From contig NZ_CP121668.1 of the NCBI RefSeq assembly GCF_029714425.1, positions 8,515,501 through 8,579,500 of the forward strand: DNA of 64,000 bases, in the 5' to 3' direction. Origin of the DNA: Bradyrhizobium sp. CB2312 (GTDB lineage: Bacteria; Pseudomonadota; Alphaproteobacteria; Rhizobiales; Xanthobacteraceae). The notes under the pieces were generated by a model. It did not search any database. It was not told where the DNA came from and worked only from the letters and a program-made list of their open reading frames with translations. Each line of letters begins with the position of its first letter. Within the stretch, counting starts at the first letter, position 1. The position numbers and the translations under genes were made by a program. This document shows positions 39,129-48,689 of this stretch, one piece after another.

Positions 39129-40021
39129 GGGTGTCGTTCCGCATGGCGTGGGACACGGATGCCTTCAATGATGATGGCGTGCGGGCTTTGGAGATATGCA
39201 TGCAGCTCCTTGGGAAGCTGATCTATATGGGCGTGCGTTGGCACAAACAGTTCTCGCCATTTCAACGATCGGAACCCGGCTTGTGCTAATGAACTCTCCA
39301 AAGAAGGAGCGGGCCAATGCCATGCGAATACCCCGCCTTGTTCTCCATTTTTGCAGAACTCGACCTTGATACGTCCACCTTCTAAATATGGGTTCTCAGG
39401 ATCGTCCACGACGAGCCTGAAGCCACAGGGTTCGTACCAGTTTGGATGTGGATTATAAGCTGGATGAGTCGACAACGATATCAAGCGCCCGCCCGGACGC
39501 AACAGCCCGCCCATTTCAGCGCACATGCTGTCCAGCTCAGTTTTGGTAGCGGCATAGGGTAGCACATAAGATGCAAGTACCAAGTCGAACTGGGCTGCCA
39601 TGTTGGCATGGAGATGGGTCACGAAGGAGAGATTGATCGCCTCTTTCTCTGCGCGACGCCGCGCGTAGTTTAGCATGCCTGGCGCCGGATCATATCCTAC
39701 AACATAGGCTGCTCCGCGTTGCTTAAGTATTCGCGAATATGCTCCCGCGCCGCACCCAAAATCTAGGATGGACAGACCACCAACATCGCCGATCACCTCT
39801 AGTACGCTCGGCACTTCGATGTATTTCTGAAGGGGCCATTCAGTCATATTCTCGTGCAGGCTTGCAAATTCATCGAATTGGGCCGCGCTGTCGGACACAG
39901 ACGCAGCTCTCGATTCGCCATACTCATGTTGGCACGAACCCAGTGTTTCTTCTTCGGGGGACGGGCAAGAACCGGCGGATAACGCGACTTTAGCTGTGAG
40001 CGGTGAGGATCCGAGACTCAT
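39125..40021 (-). CDS. SAM-dependent class I methyltransferase
   Basis: 298 residues. ATG 40021 overlaps the stop of the HapK-like gene by four bases (ATGA), which supports this start. About 45 poorly conserved residues precede the fold. Motif I is LSILDFGCGAGAYSRILKQR, motif II VVGYDPAPGMLNYARRRA, motif III FDLVLASYVLPYA, and the post-motif LLRPGGRLISLSTHP, typical of Methyltransf_11/25 enzymes acting on small molecules. Translational coupling on both sides places it in one pathway with the HapK-like protein and the acyltransferase. Substrate unknown. Confidence 0.85.
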   Translation of the reverse strand: MSLGSSPLTAKVALSAGSCPSPEEETLGSCQHEYGESRAASVSDSAAQFDEFASLHENMTEWPLQKYIEVPSVLEVIGDVGGLSILDFGCGAGAYSRILKQRGAAYVVGYDPAPGMLNYARRRAEKEAINLSFVTHLHANMAAQFDLVLASYVLPYAATKTELDSMCAEMGGLLRPGGRLISLSTHPAYNPHPNWYEPCGFRLVVDDPENPYLEGGRIKVEFCKNGEQGGVFAWHWPAPSLESSLAQAGFRSLKWRELFVPTHAHIDQLPKELHAYLQSPHAIIIEGIRVPRHAERHP

Positions 40022-40341
40022 GCTTCGATCCGTTCCGACCAGACCGACACTGTTTTAGATCTGTCGAGATACTTTTCGTAGAGTTCTTCGAGCATTTTCT
40101 TGCCGACGACGGCGAGCTCAGCTTGATAGGCTTTGCGATCGGTCACCTCAATGCGCTCGATATAGTCCCACGGCCCGCCTGATATGCCGGCGCCGGTTTC
40201 CGTGATACGGTGCGTCGAATAGCTGACAATGGTCTTCAATTTACCGGCGACGACATAGTCGACCTCACGTTCGAAGCGTTCATACTCCGCTGCGCTGACA
40301 CCCGGCTTCAGTGCGGCAAATACAAATCGGACAACAGCCAT
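40018..40341 (-). CDS. HapK / RedY-like small protein (copy 1)
   Basis: 107 residues, compact alpha-beta protein of ferredoxin-like type. Conserved blocks: YERFEREVDY, KLKTIVSYSTHRI, GGPWDYIERIEVTDR. I associate these with the HapK/RedY family, named from prodiginine clusters (Hahella HapK, Streptomyces RedY). Their role is not firmly established; a catalytic or chaperoning role on a pyrrole/indole-like intermediate has been discussed. It is the first gene of the three-gene operon, and its stop overlaps the methyltransferase start by four bases. A clear paralogue with the same blocks is at 54705-55028, again heading an operon with the same four-base overlap. The first gene lies about 480 bases from the sigma-54 promoter. 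Confidence 0.65.
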   Translation of the reverse strand: MAVVRFVFAALKPGVSAAEYERFEREVDYVVAGKLKTIVSYSTHRITETGAGISGGPWDYIERIEVTDRKAYQAELAVVGKKMLEELYEKYLDRSKTVSVWSERIEA

Positions 40342-40824
40342 TTTCGATCCTTCTCGTTTCGTGGCATATCAAAGTTCAAGTGGTCAGCGCTGAGCCAAGA
40401 GACTAGGCGACGATCGCCTCGCTGCATTCCAGGGCGACGCTCTTGCGCTGCTCGCTTTAGCTGATGGATATCGCTCGGCGAAAGCGCTCGCGCAAAATGC
40501 GCAGAGCGCCTCGTCCCCTAAAGGAACAAACCGATGAGGTTGCCCCCGGTAACATGAGCGGTAGTTGGCGCGCGCTCGATGATTGCCGATGGTCGTCTGT
40601 GATGCTCGGCGCATTCCTACGCGTCGCTGCCGCTCTCCAGGGCGTGAGTAAGGGCCAAGTCCTGCACGGCACCAACGACAGAAGCAATCGCGGCGCACCC
40701 GACCGGTTTTCAATTGACGGCTTGTCGATCGCCTTGATGTGATTAACCGACTAAGCGCCATATGAACTCCGGGCTCGGCTATGTACCAGACGGCCACATT
40801 GAAACGAGTTTGCGCAGGGCCTCA
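40342..40824. other. Long leader between sigma-54 promoter and HapK-like gene
   Basis: About 480 bases expected to be transcribed as the 5' leader of the HapK-methyltransferase-GNAT operon. Phases open on the minus strand (one beginning MAVWYIAEPG at 40797) but none is convincing through its length; a short decayed gene could be present. Confidence 0.35.
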
Positions 40825-40839
40825 GCAAAGTGCGTGCCA
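40825..40839 (-). promoter_or_regulatory. Sigma-54 (-24/-12) promoter, minus strand
   Basis: Read on the minus strand the sequence is TGGCACG-CACT-TTGCT, a complete match to the RpoN consensus TGGCACG-N4-TTGCW with correct spacing between the GG and GC dinucleotides. Transcription would start near 40813 toward the HapK-like operon. A TGT-N10-ACG (plus strand 40917-40932; CGT-N10-ACA on the minus strand) about 80 bases upstream differs by one base from the NifA site TGT-N10-ACA. Confidence 0.7.
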
Positions 40840-40916
40840 CAAACGGCTTATGCAACTTGCGTAGCAGGCGGACACAACAACCACTTCCGCCGCACGGCGG
40901 AATACTTGGCCGGCCT

Positions 40917-40932
40917 TGTCGCATTTCGCACG
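40917..40932 (-). promoter_or_regulatory. Possible NifA upstream activator site
   Basis: TGT-N10-ACG on the plus strand, one mismatch from the palindromic NifA site TGT-N10-ACA, located 78 bases upstream of the minus-strand -24/-12 promoter, within the usual range for an enhancer. With one mismatch such a site also arises by chance; its position is the main argument. Confidence 0.35.
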
Positions 40933-41728
40933 CGCACGTCTTGATCCAGACACGGCTGAATATGACCACGGCGACTGCATGGCAGTCGCACTGCTATTAA
41001 GATCGCGAGGCAAGGTCATGGGCAGCCTGATTTCCTACCTCTTTGTCCAGTGCAATGTAGGAAGGAAACGCAGACAGTCGTCGAAAGCGCCGATAGCTGT
41101 GTTCCGCCTCAAAACACATCGGACCCACGAGACTCGTCTGCATAGAGAGACAGCTGTGAAGAGGGCGAGGAGAAAACAGTTCGAGGCGGCAAGCGCCTGC
41201 TCTCGGCCCTGTCGATGGCGCTGAGGAAGGAAAATCGCGTTGCGCCGAGGGCGGCTCAGAGGTCTTGTGCGCACGAGGGAGAGTTGTGGACGAGGGTTTT
41301 GCCGAGCTGCAGATTTCGGCACGTTCGCCGGCTTCCGCCATGGCGATAAAAGAACAAGGCAAAGTGGGTGGACCGAATGTACCACGCCGGCGAACGTGAA
41401 TTCCTCTCGGCTACTCACGACCACCGATCGATGTTGGATCGGGGCAGCGATCTCGACAGCGGATGTCGGTATCTGGCCGCGCTGACCAAGCGTCTGGGCG
41501 CTTGCGCCGGCCCTGCTCCATTTAGGTGCCGAGCGATCGTCAGCAGGGTCCCTGTCCGGCTTTGCAAGCCGTGTTACTCGATTGAGGTAGGCACCAGATG
41601 ATCGGCCAGCGAGCCAGCGCTGTTTCGATTGCTTTCTGCTGAGTGCAGAATGCTTGCACAGCATTATCACATCCGCAGAACAGCGCGTCCGCGACGCGGC
41701 CCCGATAGCTTGTAAAGTCGCTCGGTAC
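40933..41728. other. Intergenic region between two divergent sigma-54 promoters
   Basis: About 800 bases without a convincing gene. I looked for further TGT-N10-ACA sites and for a nod box here and found none with full match. The open phases conflict and are arginine/serine-rich. Confidence 0.4.
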
Positions 41729-41744
41729 TGGCATGCTAATTGCT
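41729..41744 (+). promoter_or_regulatory. Sigma-54 (-24/-12) promoter of nodM
   Basis: TGGCATG-CTAA-TTGCT on the plus strand: one difference (T for C in TGGCAC) from the RpoN consensus, with exact spacing. It lies about 115 bases upstream of the nodM start with no gene between. No full-match NifA site was seen upstream. Confidence 0.6.
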
Positions 41745-41857
41745 GCCTGCGTCAGGCAAATGGGGGAGGAATCATTGACCTGCCAACGCCCTTAGCTTGC
41801 CGCCTGCGCCTCGAAAGACGGCTGGTTCAACGTTAGCTGCGGAGCCTATTGACCTAC

Positions 41858-43684
41858 ATGTGCGGAATTGTCGGCATTTTGGGACGCGGTCCAGTCTTTG
41901 AACAATTAGTCATTTCCCTGAAGCGGCTAGAGTATCGGGGCTATGACTCTGCAGGCGTCGCAACGCTGGACGGCGGTCATTTCTACCGACGGCGCGCCGA
42001 AGGCAAGCTCAAGGCGTTAGAGAACCGACTGCGCGCCGAGCCGGTGTCTGGGCATATCGGCATCGGGCATACCCGCTGGGCCACCCACGGAAAGCCGAGC
42101 GAGAAGAACGCCCATCCGCATGCGACCGACAATGTGTCGGTCGTTCATAACGGCATTATCGAGAACTATCTTGAGCTGCGCGCTGAATTGGAACGAAAGG
42201 GTGCACAATTCGCCTCCGAGACCGATACAGAGGTCGTCGCTCACATGGTCGAATCCCATCTGATTAAGGGCTATTCGCCTGAGGACGCAGTGAAGGCTTC
42301 GCTGCCCAAATTGCGGGGCGCGTTCGCGCTGGTTTTTCTGTTCAAGGGCTGCGACGATTTATTGATCGGCGTTCGCAACGGATCGCCACTTGCTATCGGT
42401 CACGGCGATGGCGAAATGTATCTGGCATCGGATGAGATTGCACTTGCGCCTTTCACAGAGACCATTACCCATTTGGAAGACGGCGACTGGGCCGTTCTGA
42501 CCCGCAACTCCTTCATGATCTATGACCTGCAAGGCGTCATCGTCGATCGCGAGGTGCTGAGATGTAGAGCGTCGCCGACCCTCATCGAAAAGGCAAACTA
42601 CCCTCATTTCATGATCAAGGAGATCCACGAGCAGCCGGAAGTCGCCGGCCATACGCTGGCGCGCTATGTCGACCCGGCGGGCGATCGCGTCGCATTGCCT
42701 CAGACGCTCCCATTCGACTTCAATGACATTGGTCGAATACTGATCACCGGTTGCGGCTCCGCCAGCCATGCCGGCCACATCGCCAAATACTGGTTCGAGC
42801 GGCTGGCCCACATCCCCGTCGAGGTCGATGTCGCCTCCGAATTCCGCTACCGAGAACCGCCCTTGCGCGAGCGCGATCTCGTCATCCTCATTTCGCAATC
42901 CGGCGAGACGGCTGATACGCTGGCTGCGCTGCGTTTTGCCAAATCGAAAGGACTGCGCACGCTCTCCGTGGTCAACGTGCCGACGTCGACGATTGCGCGG
43001 GAGAGCGAGACTGTGCTGCAGACGCTGGCCGGGCTCGAAATCGGCGTCCCCTCGACCAAAGCCTTCTCGTGCCAATTGATCGTGCTCGCGGCTGTTGCGA
43101 TCGCCACCGGGAGATCGCGTGGCGAATTGTCCAGGGCCAGCGAGGCCAGGCTCGTGCAAGAGTTGGTCGAAGTTCCTCGCCTGATGACAGCTGCACTTGC
43201 AACCGAATCACAAATCGAGAAGCTTGCGCGGCAGGTCGCCAAGTCGCGCGGCGTGCTATACATCGGTCGCGGCAGCTCCTTTCCGCTGGCGCTGGAAGGC
43301 GCGCTGAAGCTGAAAGAAATCGCTTACATCCACGCCGACGGCTATGCTGCCGGCGAGCTTAAGCACGGTCCGATTGCGTTGATCAGCGACGGTGTGCCAG
43401 TCGTGGTGATCGCCCCTCCCGACCCGCTGTTCCAAAAGACGGTCTCAAACATGCAGGAAGTTGCAGCAAGAGGCGGCAACATCATCCTAATAACCGACGC
43501 AAAGGGGGCCGAGGCAGCCTCTGTGAACCCGCTCGCGACCATCGTATTGCCTGACATGGGGACAAGCTTTACTCCGATAGTTTATGACATTCCGATGCAG
43601 CTCTTGGCGTATCATACTGGGTTGCTGATGGGCACAGACGTTGACCAGCCACGCAATCTCGCTAAGTCGGTCACTGTCGAATAG
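41858..43684 (+). CDS. nodM: Glutamine-fructose-6-phosphate aminotransferase (NodM/GlmS)
   Basis: 608 residues from ATG 41858; a TTG at 41849 opens the frame earlier, but the enzyme needs Cys2 exposed after Met removal, and MCGIVGILG starts exactly here. N-terminal class II glutaminase: Cys2, HTRWATHGKPSEKNAHPH, then NGIIENYLELR. C-terminal half: two SIS domains with ITGCGSASHAGHIAKYWFE, ISQSGETADTLAAL, GRGSSFPLALEGALKLKEI and the usual Lys-Ser-Val-Thr-Val-Glu end. It converts fructose-6-P and glutamine to glucosamine-6-P. In rhizobia the second copy, NodM, supplies precursor for Nod factors and nodule growth. The accessory context and the sigma-54 promoter favour nodM over housekeeping glmS, but this cannot be decided from sequence alone. 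Confidence 0.85.
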   Translation: MCGIVGILGRGPVFEQLVISLKRLEYRGYDSAGVATLDGGHFYRRRAEGKLKALENRLRAEPVSGHIGIGHTRWATHGKPSEKNAHPHATDNVSVVHNGIIENYLELRAELERKGAQFASETDTEVVAHMVESHLIKGYSPEDAVKASLPKLRGAFALVFLFKGCDDLLIGVRNGSPLAIGHGDGEMYLASDEIALAPFTETITHLEDGDWAVLTRNSFMIYDLQGVIVDREVLRCRASPTLIEKANYPHFMIKEIHEQPEVAGHTLARYVDPAGDRVALPQTLPFDFNDIGRILITGCGSASHAGHIAKYWFERLAHIPVEVDVASEFRYREPPLRERDLVILISQSGETADTLAALRFAKSKGLRTLSVVNVPTSTIARESETVLQTLAGLEIGVPSTKAFSCQLIVLAAVAIATGRSRGELSRASEARLVQELVEVPRLMTAALATESQIEKLARQVAKSRGVLYIGRGSSFPLALEGALKLKEIAYIHADGYAAGELKHGPIALISDGVPVVVIAPPDPLFQKTVSNMQEVAARGGNIILITDAKGAEAASVNPLATIVLPDMGTSFTPIVYDIPMQLLAYHTGLLMGTDVDQPRNLAKSVTVE

Positions 43685-43717
43685 GTTGCCTCGATTTTCG
43701 CCGATCCGACGCTCATC

Positions 43718-43740
43718 ACCGCTCGGCGTACTTGAGCGGT
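43718..43740 (+). terminator. Possible terminator hairpin behind nodM
   Basis: ACCGCTC-N9-GAGCGGT forms a seven-base-pair stem 34 bases after the nodM stop. There is no T-run, so intrinsic termination would be weak. Confidence 0.3.
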
Positions 43741-44292
43741 TGGTGACATCGGTGTTGCGTCCAGCGCGCCACAGCTAGGCTCTCGCCTTTGAACCTAAGC
43801 TGAACTGGAAGGCGCCGGACTTGGGCGATCGCCGCTCAGCACTTGCATCACCTAATCAGCACCGCGCCAGCGCTCCCCTCGGGGCGAGACTATCCAGGAT
43901 AAAGGTCAAGACTTCGTGGCATCGGGACGCTGTCTTTCGAACGGCGCTCAAAATATTCCGCTTTTCTTGGCCGCATCCGATCCCCCGCATGCTGGAACTC
44001 GCCGGCACAACGGTTGAGGCGTGCTTATCTGCGCGGCGACCTCACTGTCATTCATTCGCTGGACGATGGACCTGGTTCGTAAGGGTGAGCAGCACCCAGA
44101 GCGCAAGTTTAAAAAGGCCGCTACGGTATACGTGTCAACGGACGATAATGAGATAGTCGGCCACGTCTGCTGCGGCGGGCCCTTGGCTTCATTCAGCGAG
44201 GTCAGCACTGCTCCTCGATGAAGCGGCCCTGGCAGCGGCATAATTGAGATTCAATCCGGTACGGATCGATGACGGCGGCGTAAAGCTGCTGC
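43741..44292. other. Stretch without a recognisable gene
   Basis: About 550 bases. A plus-strand phase ending at 44221 (FIRWTMDLVRKGEQHPE, then TVYVSTDDNEIVGHVC) looks protein-like and could be a gene fragment, but it has no good start and no recognised family. Confidence 0.35.
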
Positions 44293-44607
44293 TTGAGAAC
44301 TGGGGTGGCGACGTATTTCTGGCTCGAGGATGAAAGGCTTGAGAAGCTTGTCGCGGGCATGGGACGCGCTCGCATGCTCGAAGTTGCCGTTCCGGTCGAA
44401 AAGACCAACCAGTGGCTTTCTGCGGGCCGTGCAGTGGTTGGTGCATTCGCTCGAACGCTTGGCTGTCGGCTAGATCACGGCGCCTTCGACCTGTACACGA
44501 TGGAGCCGTTAGGGGCGGCCGCGATCTTCGCTGTTCATACCGCCGGCGAGACGACGTTCAAGAGGGTCGGCAGAGGTTACTCGGCAGGATACAGGTCCAT
44601 CCGCTGA
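44293..44607 (+). CDS. Hypothetical protein, possibly a gene fragment
   Basis: An open phase of 104 codons with balanced composition (LEDERLEKLVAGMGRARMLE, then TLGCRLDHGAFDLYTMEPLG). The start is uncertain and no ribosome-binding site is obvious. No family recognised. It lies in a poorly coding region, so it may be the surviving part of a larger gene. Confidence 0.3.
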   Translation: MRTGVATYFWLEDERLEKLVAGMGRARMLEVAVPVEKTNQWLSAGRAVVGAFARTLGCRLDHGAFDLYTMEPLGAAAIFAVHTAGETTFKRVGRGYSAGYRSIR

Positions 44608-44877
44608 CGGTGGCGCGCTGAAGGCCCGCTCGCGGCCGGCCACCGCGAAGGGCCTACTTATGCTGCGCCGACAGGTTTTCCGGCGCCTGGAGTAAAAAAC
44701 AATTCCGCAAGAATCTGCCGAATGCGCCCGGTCAGAGCTTCGGATCCAGCTAAATAGTCGGAACGGTCGGTGATCGTCTCCCTCGATTTGAGGCCCAAAT
44801 CTCTACGATCAAAGGAACTAAACTTGCATACATTTGCATATGGTCTGGTGACCTTGGGTTACCTGATCCTCTTCATC

Positions 44878-45390
44878 CTAAGCCTGGGCTCCTGATGCCA
44901 CGCCGCAGGGCGGCTTCGGGGCCCTAGCTTCCGTTGCGCCGGATATCGGCCGCTGCCGAATCCGGCCGGACACGCCCTGCGTCATGACCAGGAGCAGCTT
45001 CAATTCGTCGGGCGAGAAGGAAACATCGCGGATCGACTGTATATCGGTGACCACGCTGCCCTTGAGCGGCCGCACCGAGATCGTTGACGCATCGGTATGC
45101 GCATATGCAGGCGCTCATGGAAGGCCGATTGCGCCTTGCCGTATTGCAGCAGTCTCTCCGGGAAAATGATGCTCTTCCCCCGCCCTCCGGCAAATGGACG
45201 AGCATAGGCAACAATCATCGTGGTCGTAAAGGCGATCTGTTGGATCGGCACGCTTCCCCGCCGCAGGAACGACAGGGAATGCCACCCGTCTTGAGGATAT
45301 ACTGGGCGCTGGAACTGGCTATCGCCAGGTCGCAGTGTGAGGCGTGCAATTTCTCATAGAGAGCGCGATCCCGCGGCAAGTCAAGTCTCC
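44878..45390 (-). pseudogene. Frameshifted hypothetical gene
   Basis: Three minus-strand phases follow each other with continuous sense: LYEKLHASHCDLAIASSSAQ and YILKTGGIPCRSC first; then, after a shift near 45260, VPIQQIAFTTTMIVAYARPF and GGRGKSIIFPERLLQYGKA; then, after a shift near 45095, TISVRPLKGSVVTDIQSIRD and VSFSPDELKLLLVMTQG, ending at 44878. The restored protein would have about 160 residues. Family not recognised. Confidence 0.55.
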
Positions 45391-45416
45391 AATCATCGTG
45401 TCATCCGGGTATCACT

Positions 45417-46325
45417 TCAGGGCCACTTAGGGAGTTTCCATGACGGACATCTTAATTCTGGTCGATGATCGGCAAGGCCGAGACGATACATCCGTTGGAT
45501 AGGCCGATCTTCGATCGCCTCAAGAATTCTCTTGGCTTTGACCTGCAGTGCCTGCCTCGCAATTAAACAACCCTGCAGCGAGCGTTGCGGCTGCCATGGC
45601 CCAATCAGTTGCGCGATGATGAAGGGAACAACGCTACTCGGAGCGATGCCGGCAAAGGTGTCGGACAGCGACCGTGCGATCGTCACCGCGGGATTGGCGA
45701 ACGAAGTGGATGCGGTGAACCAGTAAGCGGAAGTTACATACAAGCCAACGCCGTAAGGGACCGCAGCGGGAGTTCGGCTCGCGCAGCCGAAGATCGTGAC
45801 GAGCAAACCGAACGTTGCGGCGGCTTCTGAGATCCACTGTCCGGCTCCCGTTCGTTGTGTGAGCGAGACCTGCCAGAGCTGAATATCGAACATCAAATGC
45901 GCCGCAAAGACCCCCGCGAGCGAACCGGAAATCTGCGCAAGAATATAGGCCCACATGGCTCGCCACGTCAGTTCGCCGCGCAAAGTCAAGGCCAGACTGA
46001 CTGCGGGATTGAAGTGCGCTCCAGAGAGCGGACCGAAGACCAGGATCAGGACCACCAGGATCGCACCAGTGGAGATGGTGTTACAGAGAAACGCGAGCGC
46101 GACGTTGCCCCCGGCGAGCCGTTGCGCCATGATCCCGGACCCGACCACGGCAGCGACAAGGAACGCCGTTCCGAGCCACTCCGACACAATGCGCCGTCCC
46201 ATGGACGGCATCAGAATTGTCCGAGCGGCGCCTTTCGTTGGACCGATCTCCTTGAGTCCGCTCTTTCGCGCCATTTCATCTCGCTGATCATCGGCCTGCA
46301 TTGACTGTTCCTGCACAAGAGACAT
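45417..46325 (-). CDS. MIP-family channel (aquaporin/glycerol-facilitator type), C-terminus frameshifted
   Basis: From ATG 46325 (GTG 46361, overlapping the MCP stop, is an alternative) the protein shows six TM helices starting at RRIVSEWLGTAFLVAAVVGS. Both NPA loops are intact: GAHFNPAVSLAL and TSFANPAVTIAR. The form resembles the AqpS-like bacterial MIPs that pass water or small neutral solutes such as arsenite. Near 45599-45604 one G appears to be missing: with it the protein would end after QLIGAMAAATLAAG at TGA 45520-45522, a normal C-terminus. As written the frame runs on to 45417 with 60 unusual residues. The pore region is unaffected, but helix six is disturbed. Confidence 0.8.
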   Translation of the reverse strand: MSLVQEQSMQADDQRDEMARKSGLKEIGPTKGAARTILMPSMGRRIVSEWLGTAFLVAAVVGSGIMAQRLAGGNVALAFLCNTISTGAILVVLILVFGPLSGAHFNPAVSLALTLRGELTWRAMWAYILAQISGSLAGVFAAHLMFDIQLWQVSLTQRTGAGQWISEAAATFGLLVTIFGCASRTPAAVPYGVGLYVTSAYWFTASTSFANPAVTIARSLSDTFAGIAPSSVVPFIIAQLIGPWQPQRSLQGCLIARQALQVKAKRILEAIEDRPIQRMYRLGLADHRPELRCPSWKLPKWP

Positions 46326-46357
46326 TTTGGCTCGTCGATTGCTGCGCTGTAGGCGTT

Positions 46358-48391
46358 TCACGCTCGTCGCAAGGATGCAGTGAAGCGGCTCAATTCAGCC
46401 TTCAACTTAGAACTACCCTTGGACAGCGCCTGCGCCGACTGCAGGACGCCGCTTGCCGCTGTATCCGTGGTTCCGGCGGCATGGGCGACCTGGCTCATTC
46501 CGCTCGCAACGTCCGAGGTTCTCGCGACGGTCTGTTGAATGTTCTGCGCGATCTCGCGCGTTGCCAAGAGCTGCTGTTCAACAGACTCCGACACAGCACC
46601 GGAGATCTGCGAAATGCGGTCGATCGTTGCGCCAATGGAAGCGATTTCAATCACCGATTTGCGGGCGACAAATTGCATAGAGCCGATTTGCGCAGCAATC
46701 TCCGAGGTGGCATCAGAAGTCTGATCCGCCAGAGCCTTGACTTCCTGCGCGACCACCGCAAAGCCGGTGCCGTATTCGCCCGCACGAGCGGCTTCAATCG
46801 TGGCGTTGAGGGCAAGCAGGTTGGTCTGGCGTGCCACTTTCGCTATGAGCCGAACGACGTCGCCGATCCGTTCGGCCGCTTCAGTGAGCTCGGACATCTG
46901 CCTGTCAGTCTGCGTCGCCTGGCGGACCGCCTCCAGCGCAATTTTCGAGGATTCCTGCACCTGTCGCCCAATTTCGGAGGCGGAGGTCATCATCTGTTCC
47001 GTCGCGGCAGCAATGAGCTGGATGTTGGAAGAGGCGCTGTCGGATGCTGTCGAGACGTGGCTCGAAACGCCGGTCGTGTGTTTGGCCGATTGAGTAAGGC
47101 CAAGTGCCGCGCTTTCAAGCTGGCAGGAGGCGTTAGCCACCGTCTCAATAACGTTACCGACGGCCGCCTCGAAGCCATCAGCAAGCCGCACGAGCTCCGC
47201 GCGGCTTCGCTCGCCCTGCAGGCGGTCGCGCTCCAACTGTTCGGCAAGGTCGCGCTCGGCCTTCTGGCGCATGCCGTGCTTGAAGTCCTCGACCGCACGT
47301 CCCATGTCTCCGATCTCATCTTTACGATCAAGGCCCGGCAGAACAACCTCGAACTGACCGGCACCAAGCTGACGCATCGCCGCCGTCATCCGTGAAATGG
47401 CACTGCCAATGCGATGGCCGAACAGCATCGCAAAGGTCGCGACCAGGCCCATTGCCCCAAGCACCAGCCAAAACAGGAGATCGCGGGCATTTGCCGCGCG
47501 TAAGCCAGCCGCGGCGTTTCGGCGATCGGCTTCTGCGATCGCCTGTGCCAATGCCGGTCGATGGCTGCCATAAACCTTGGCAATATCCTCCATCTCATCG
47601 TTCAGCGACTGCTGGACCAACATGAAGGCAGAAAATGCGGCTTGATAGGCCTTGAGAAGACCCTCAAGTTCAGCGCGAATACCCGGTGAGAGCTCTGAGG
47701 TGGCCAGCAGCCCGGCGAACTCGGCGCCAGTCTTGTCAAAATCCTGGCTGTATTTTTCTTCGCCGCGCAGCATGAAATCCTTCTCGTACCCGCGCATGGT
47801 CTCCATGAGCGCGGTCAACCTTGGCTGGTCGAGCGCGGCAAGCCGCCCTTTCAGCTGAAGCTCGGCTATACGCAGCCCGCCCTGCAGCCCCTCCTCGCTC
47901 TTGAAACCGAGCGCGCGCTCGGCCGAGACGATGTTCTGAAACCGAGCGGCGTAGAGGTCGATCCCGCTCCGCAGTCCGGAGGAGCTCTTGAGAGGGTCGC
48001 CCTCAGGCAATCGCGCCGCAAAGGCTTCGATGTCGCCGAGCATCGCCATTTCTTGCTTGAGCAGCTCCGCATGGCGCTCAATCATTGCATCGTCGCGGCG
48101 ACGCAAGAATTCGGTCGTCACATGTTGCGATTCCAAAAAGCTCTGGGAGAGCGCCGCAAACCGATCACGGACGCGAGCGGCCTCGTCCGCATCGTGCTGG
48201 ACCTGCGCTGCGCGATTCAGCCCGACCAGGCAGATCGAGCCGGTCGCAATGACCGCGATAATGCCAAGCAGGCCGATCTTTAATCGCAAGGAGGCACTAA
48301 ATGTTCGGTTGGCCAGTCTAGGCTGCTCGAGCAAGCGCCACAATGACGTGGGTTTAAACGAAAGTGCGCGAAGTGTGAGAGCTGAGAACAA
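46358..48391 (-). CDS. Methyl-accepting chemotaxis protein
   Basis: 677 residues. TM1 at about 37-57, a helical periplasmic sensor part of about 240 residues, TM2 at about 305-327, then HAMP ([20 protein letters not shown], then [16 protein letters not shown]). The cytoplasmic signalling domain contains the conserved hairpin [20 protein letters not shown] and [20 protein letters not shown]. It senses a ligand outside the cytoplasm and controls CheA. The periplasmic part resembles helical-bundle MCP sensors; the ligand cannot be read. There is no CheR-tethering pentapeptide at the C-terminus (ends FTASLRRA). The MIP gene follows directly. Confidence 0.9.
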   Translation of the reverse strand: MFSALTLRALSFKPTSLWRLLEQPRLANRTFSASLRLKIGLLGIIAVIATGSICLVGLNRAAQVQHDADEAARVRDRFAALSQSFLESQHVTTEFLRRRDDAMIERHAELLKQEMAMLGDIEAFAARLPEGDPLKSSSGLRSGIDLYAARFQNIVSAERALGFKSEEGLQGGLRIAELQLKGRLAALDQPRLTALMETMRGYEKDFMLRGEEKYSQDFDKTGAEFAGLLATSELSPGIRAELEGLLKAYQAAFSAFMLVQQSLNDEMEDIAKVYGSHRPALAQAIAEADRRNAAAGLRAANARDLLFWLVLGAMGLVATFAMLFGHRIGSAISRMTAAMRQLGAGQFEVVLPGLDRKDEIGDMGRAVEDFKHGMRQKAERDLAEQLERDRLQGERSRAELVRLADGFEAAVGNVIETVANASCQLESAALGLTQSAKHTTGVSSHVSTASDSASSNIQLIAAATEQMMTSASEIGRQVQESSKIALEAVRQATQTDRQMSELTEAAERIGDVVRLIAKVARQTNLLALNATIEAARAGEYGTGFAVVAQEVKALADQTSDATSEIAAQIGSMQFVARKSVIEIASIGATIDRISQISGAVSESVEQQLLATREIAQNIQQTVARTSDVASGMSQVAHAAGTTDTAASGVLQSAQALSKGSSKLKAELSRFTASLRRA

Positions 48392-48689
48392 TGCTTTCTT
48401 TCCTTCTAAATGGCGTGCTTTGCCAATCCTGCGGACGATGAAACACTGTAAGACGCGAGACAGTCACTCAACGCTGAAGAATGCTGCTGCCGATGTCGGC
48501 AGCGGCCCAGCCAAGTCTAGGCGAAATGGCAGACAGATCGGCCCGCCAGTGGATTGGGTGTATCGGTGCTCGCAAAGAAAACCATCACGACGAGAGCACA
48601 GGTCAGTTGGAGCTCGTCATTCAAGTGGCTTGGCTAGCGGCAACATATCGGGGCCCACGGCGGTTGCGCGCGAGGGAAACACTAGGTTG

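Noticed and set aside
40384..40797. A 137-codon minus-strand frame just behind the sigma-54 promoter as a first operon gene
   Set aside because: Composition is arginine/serine-rich with a competing phase; it may be a decayed gene but was not supported enough to call.
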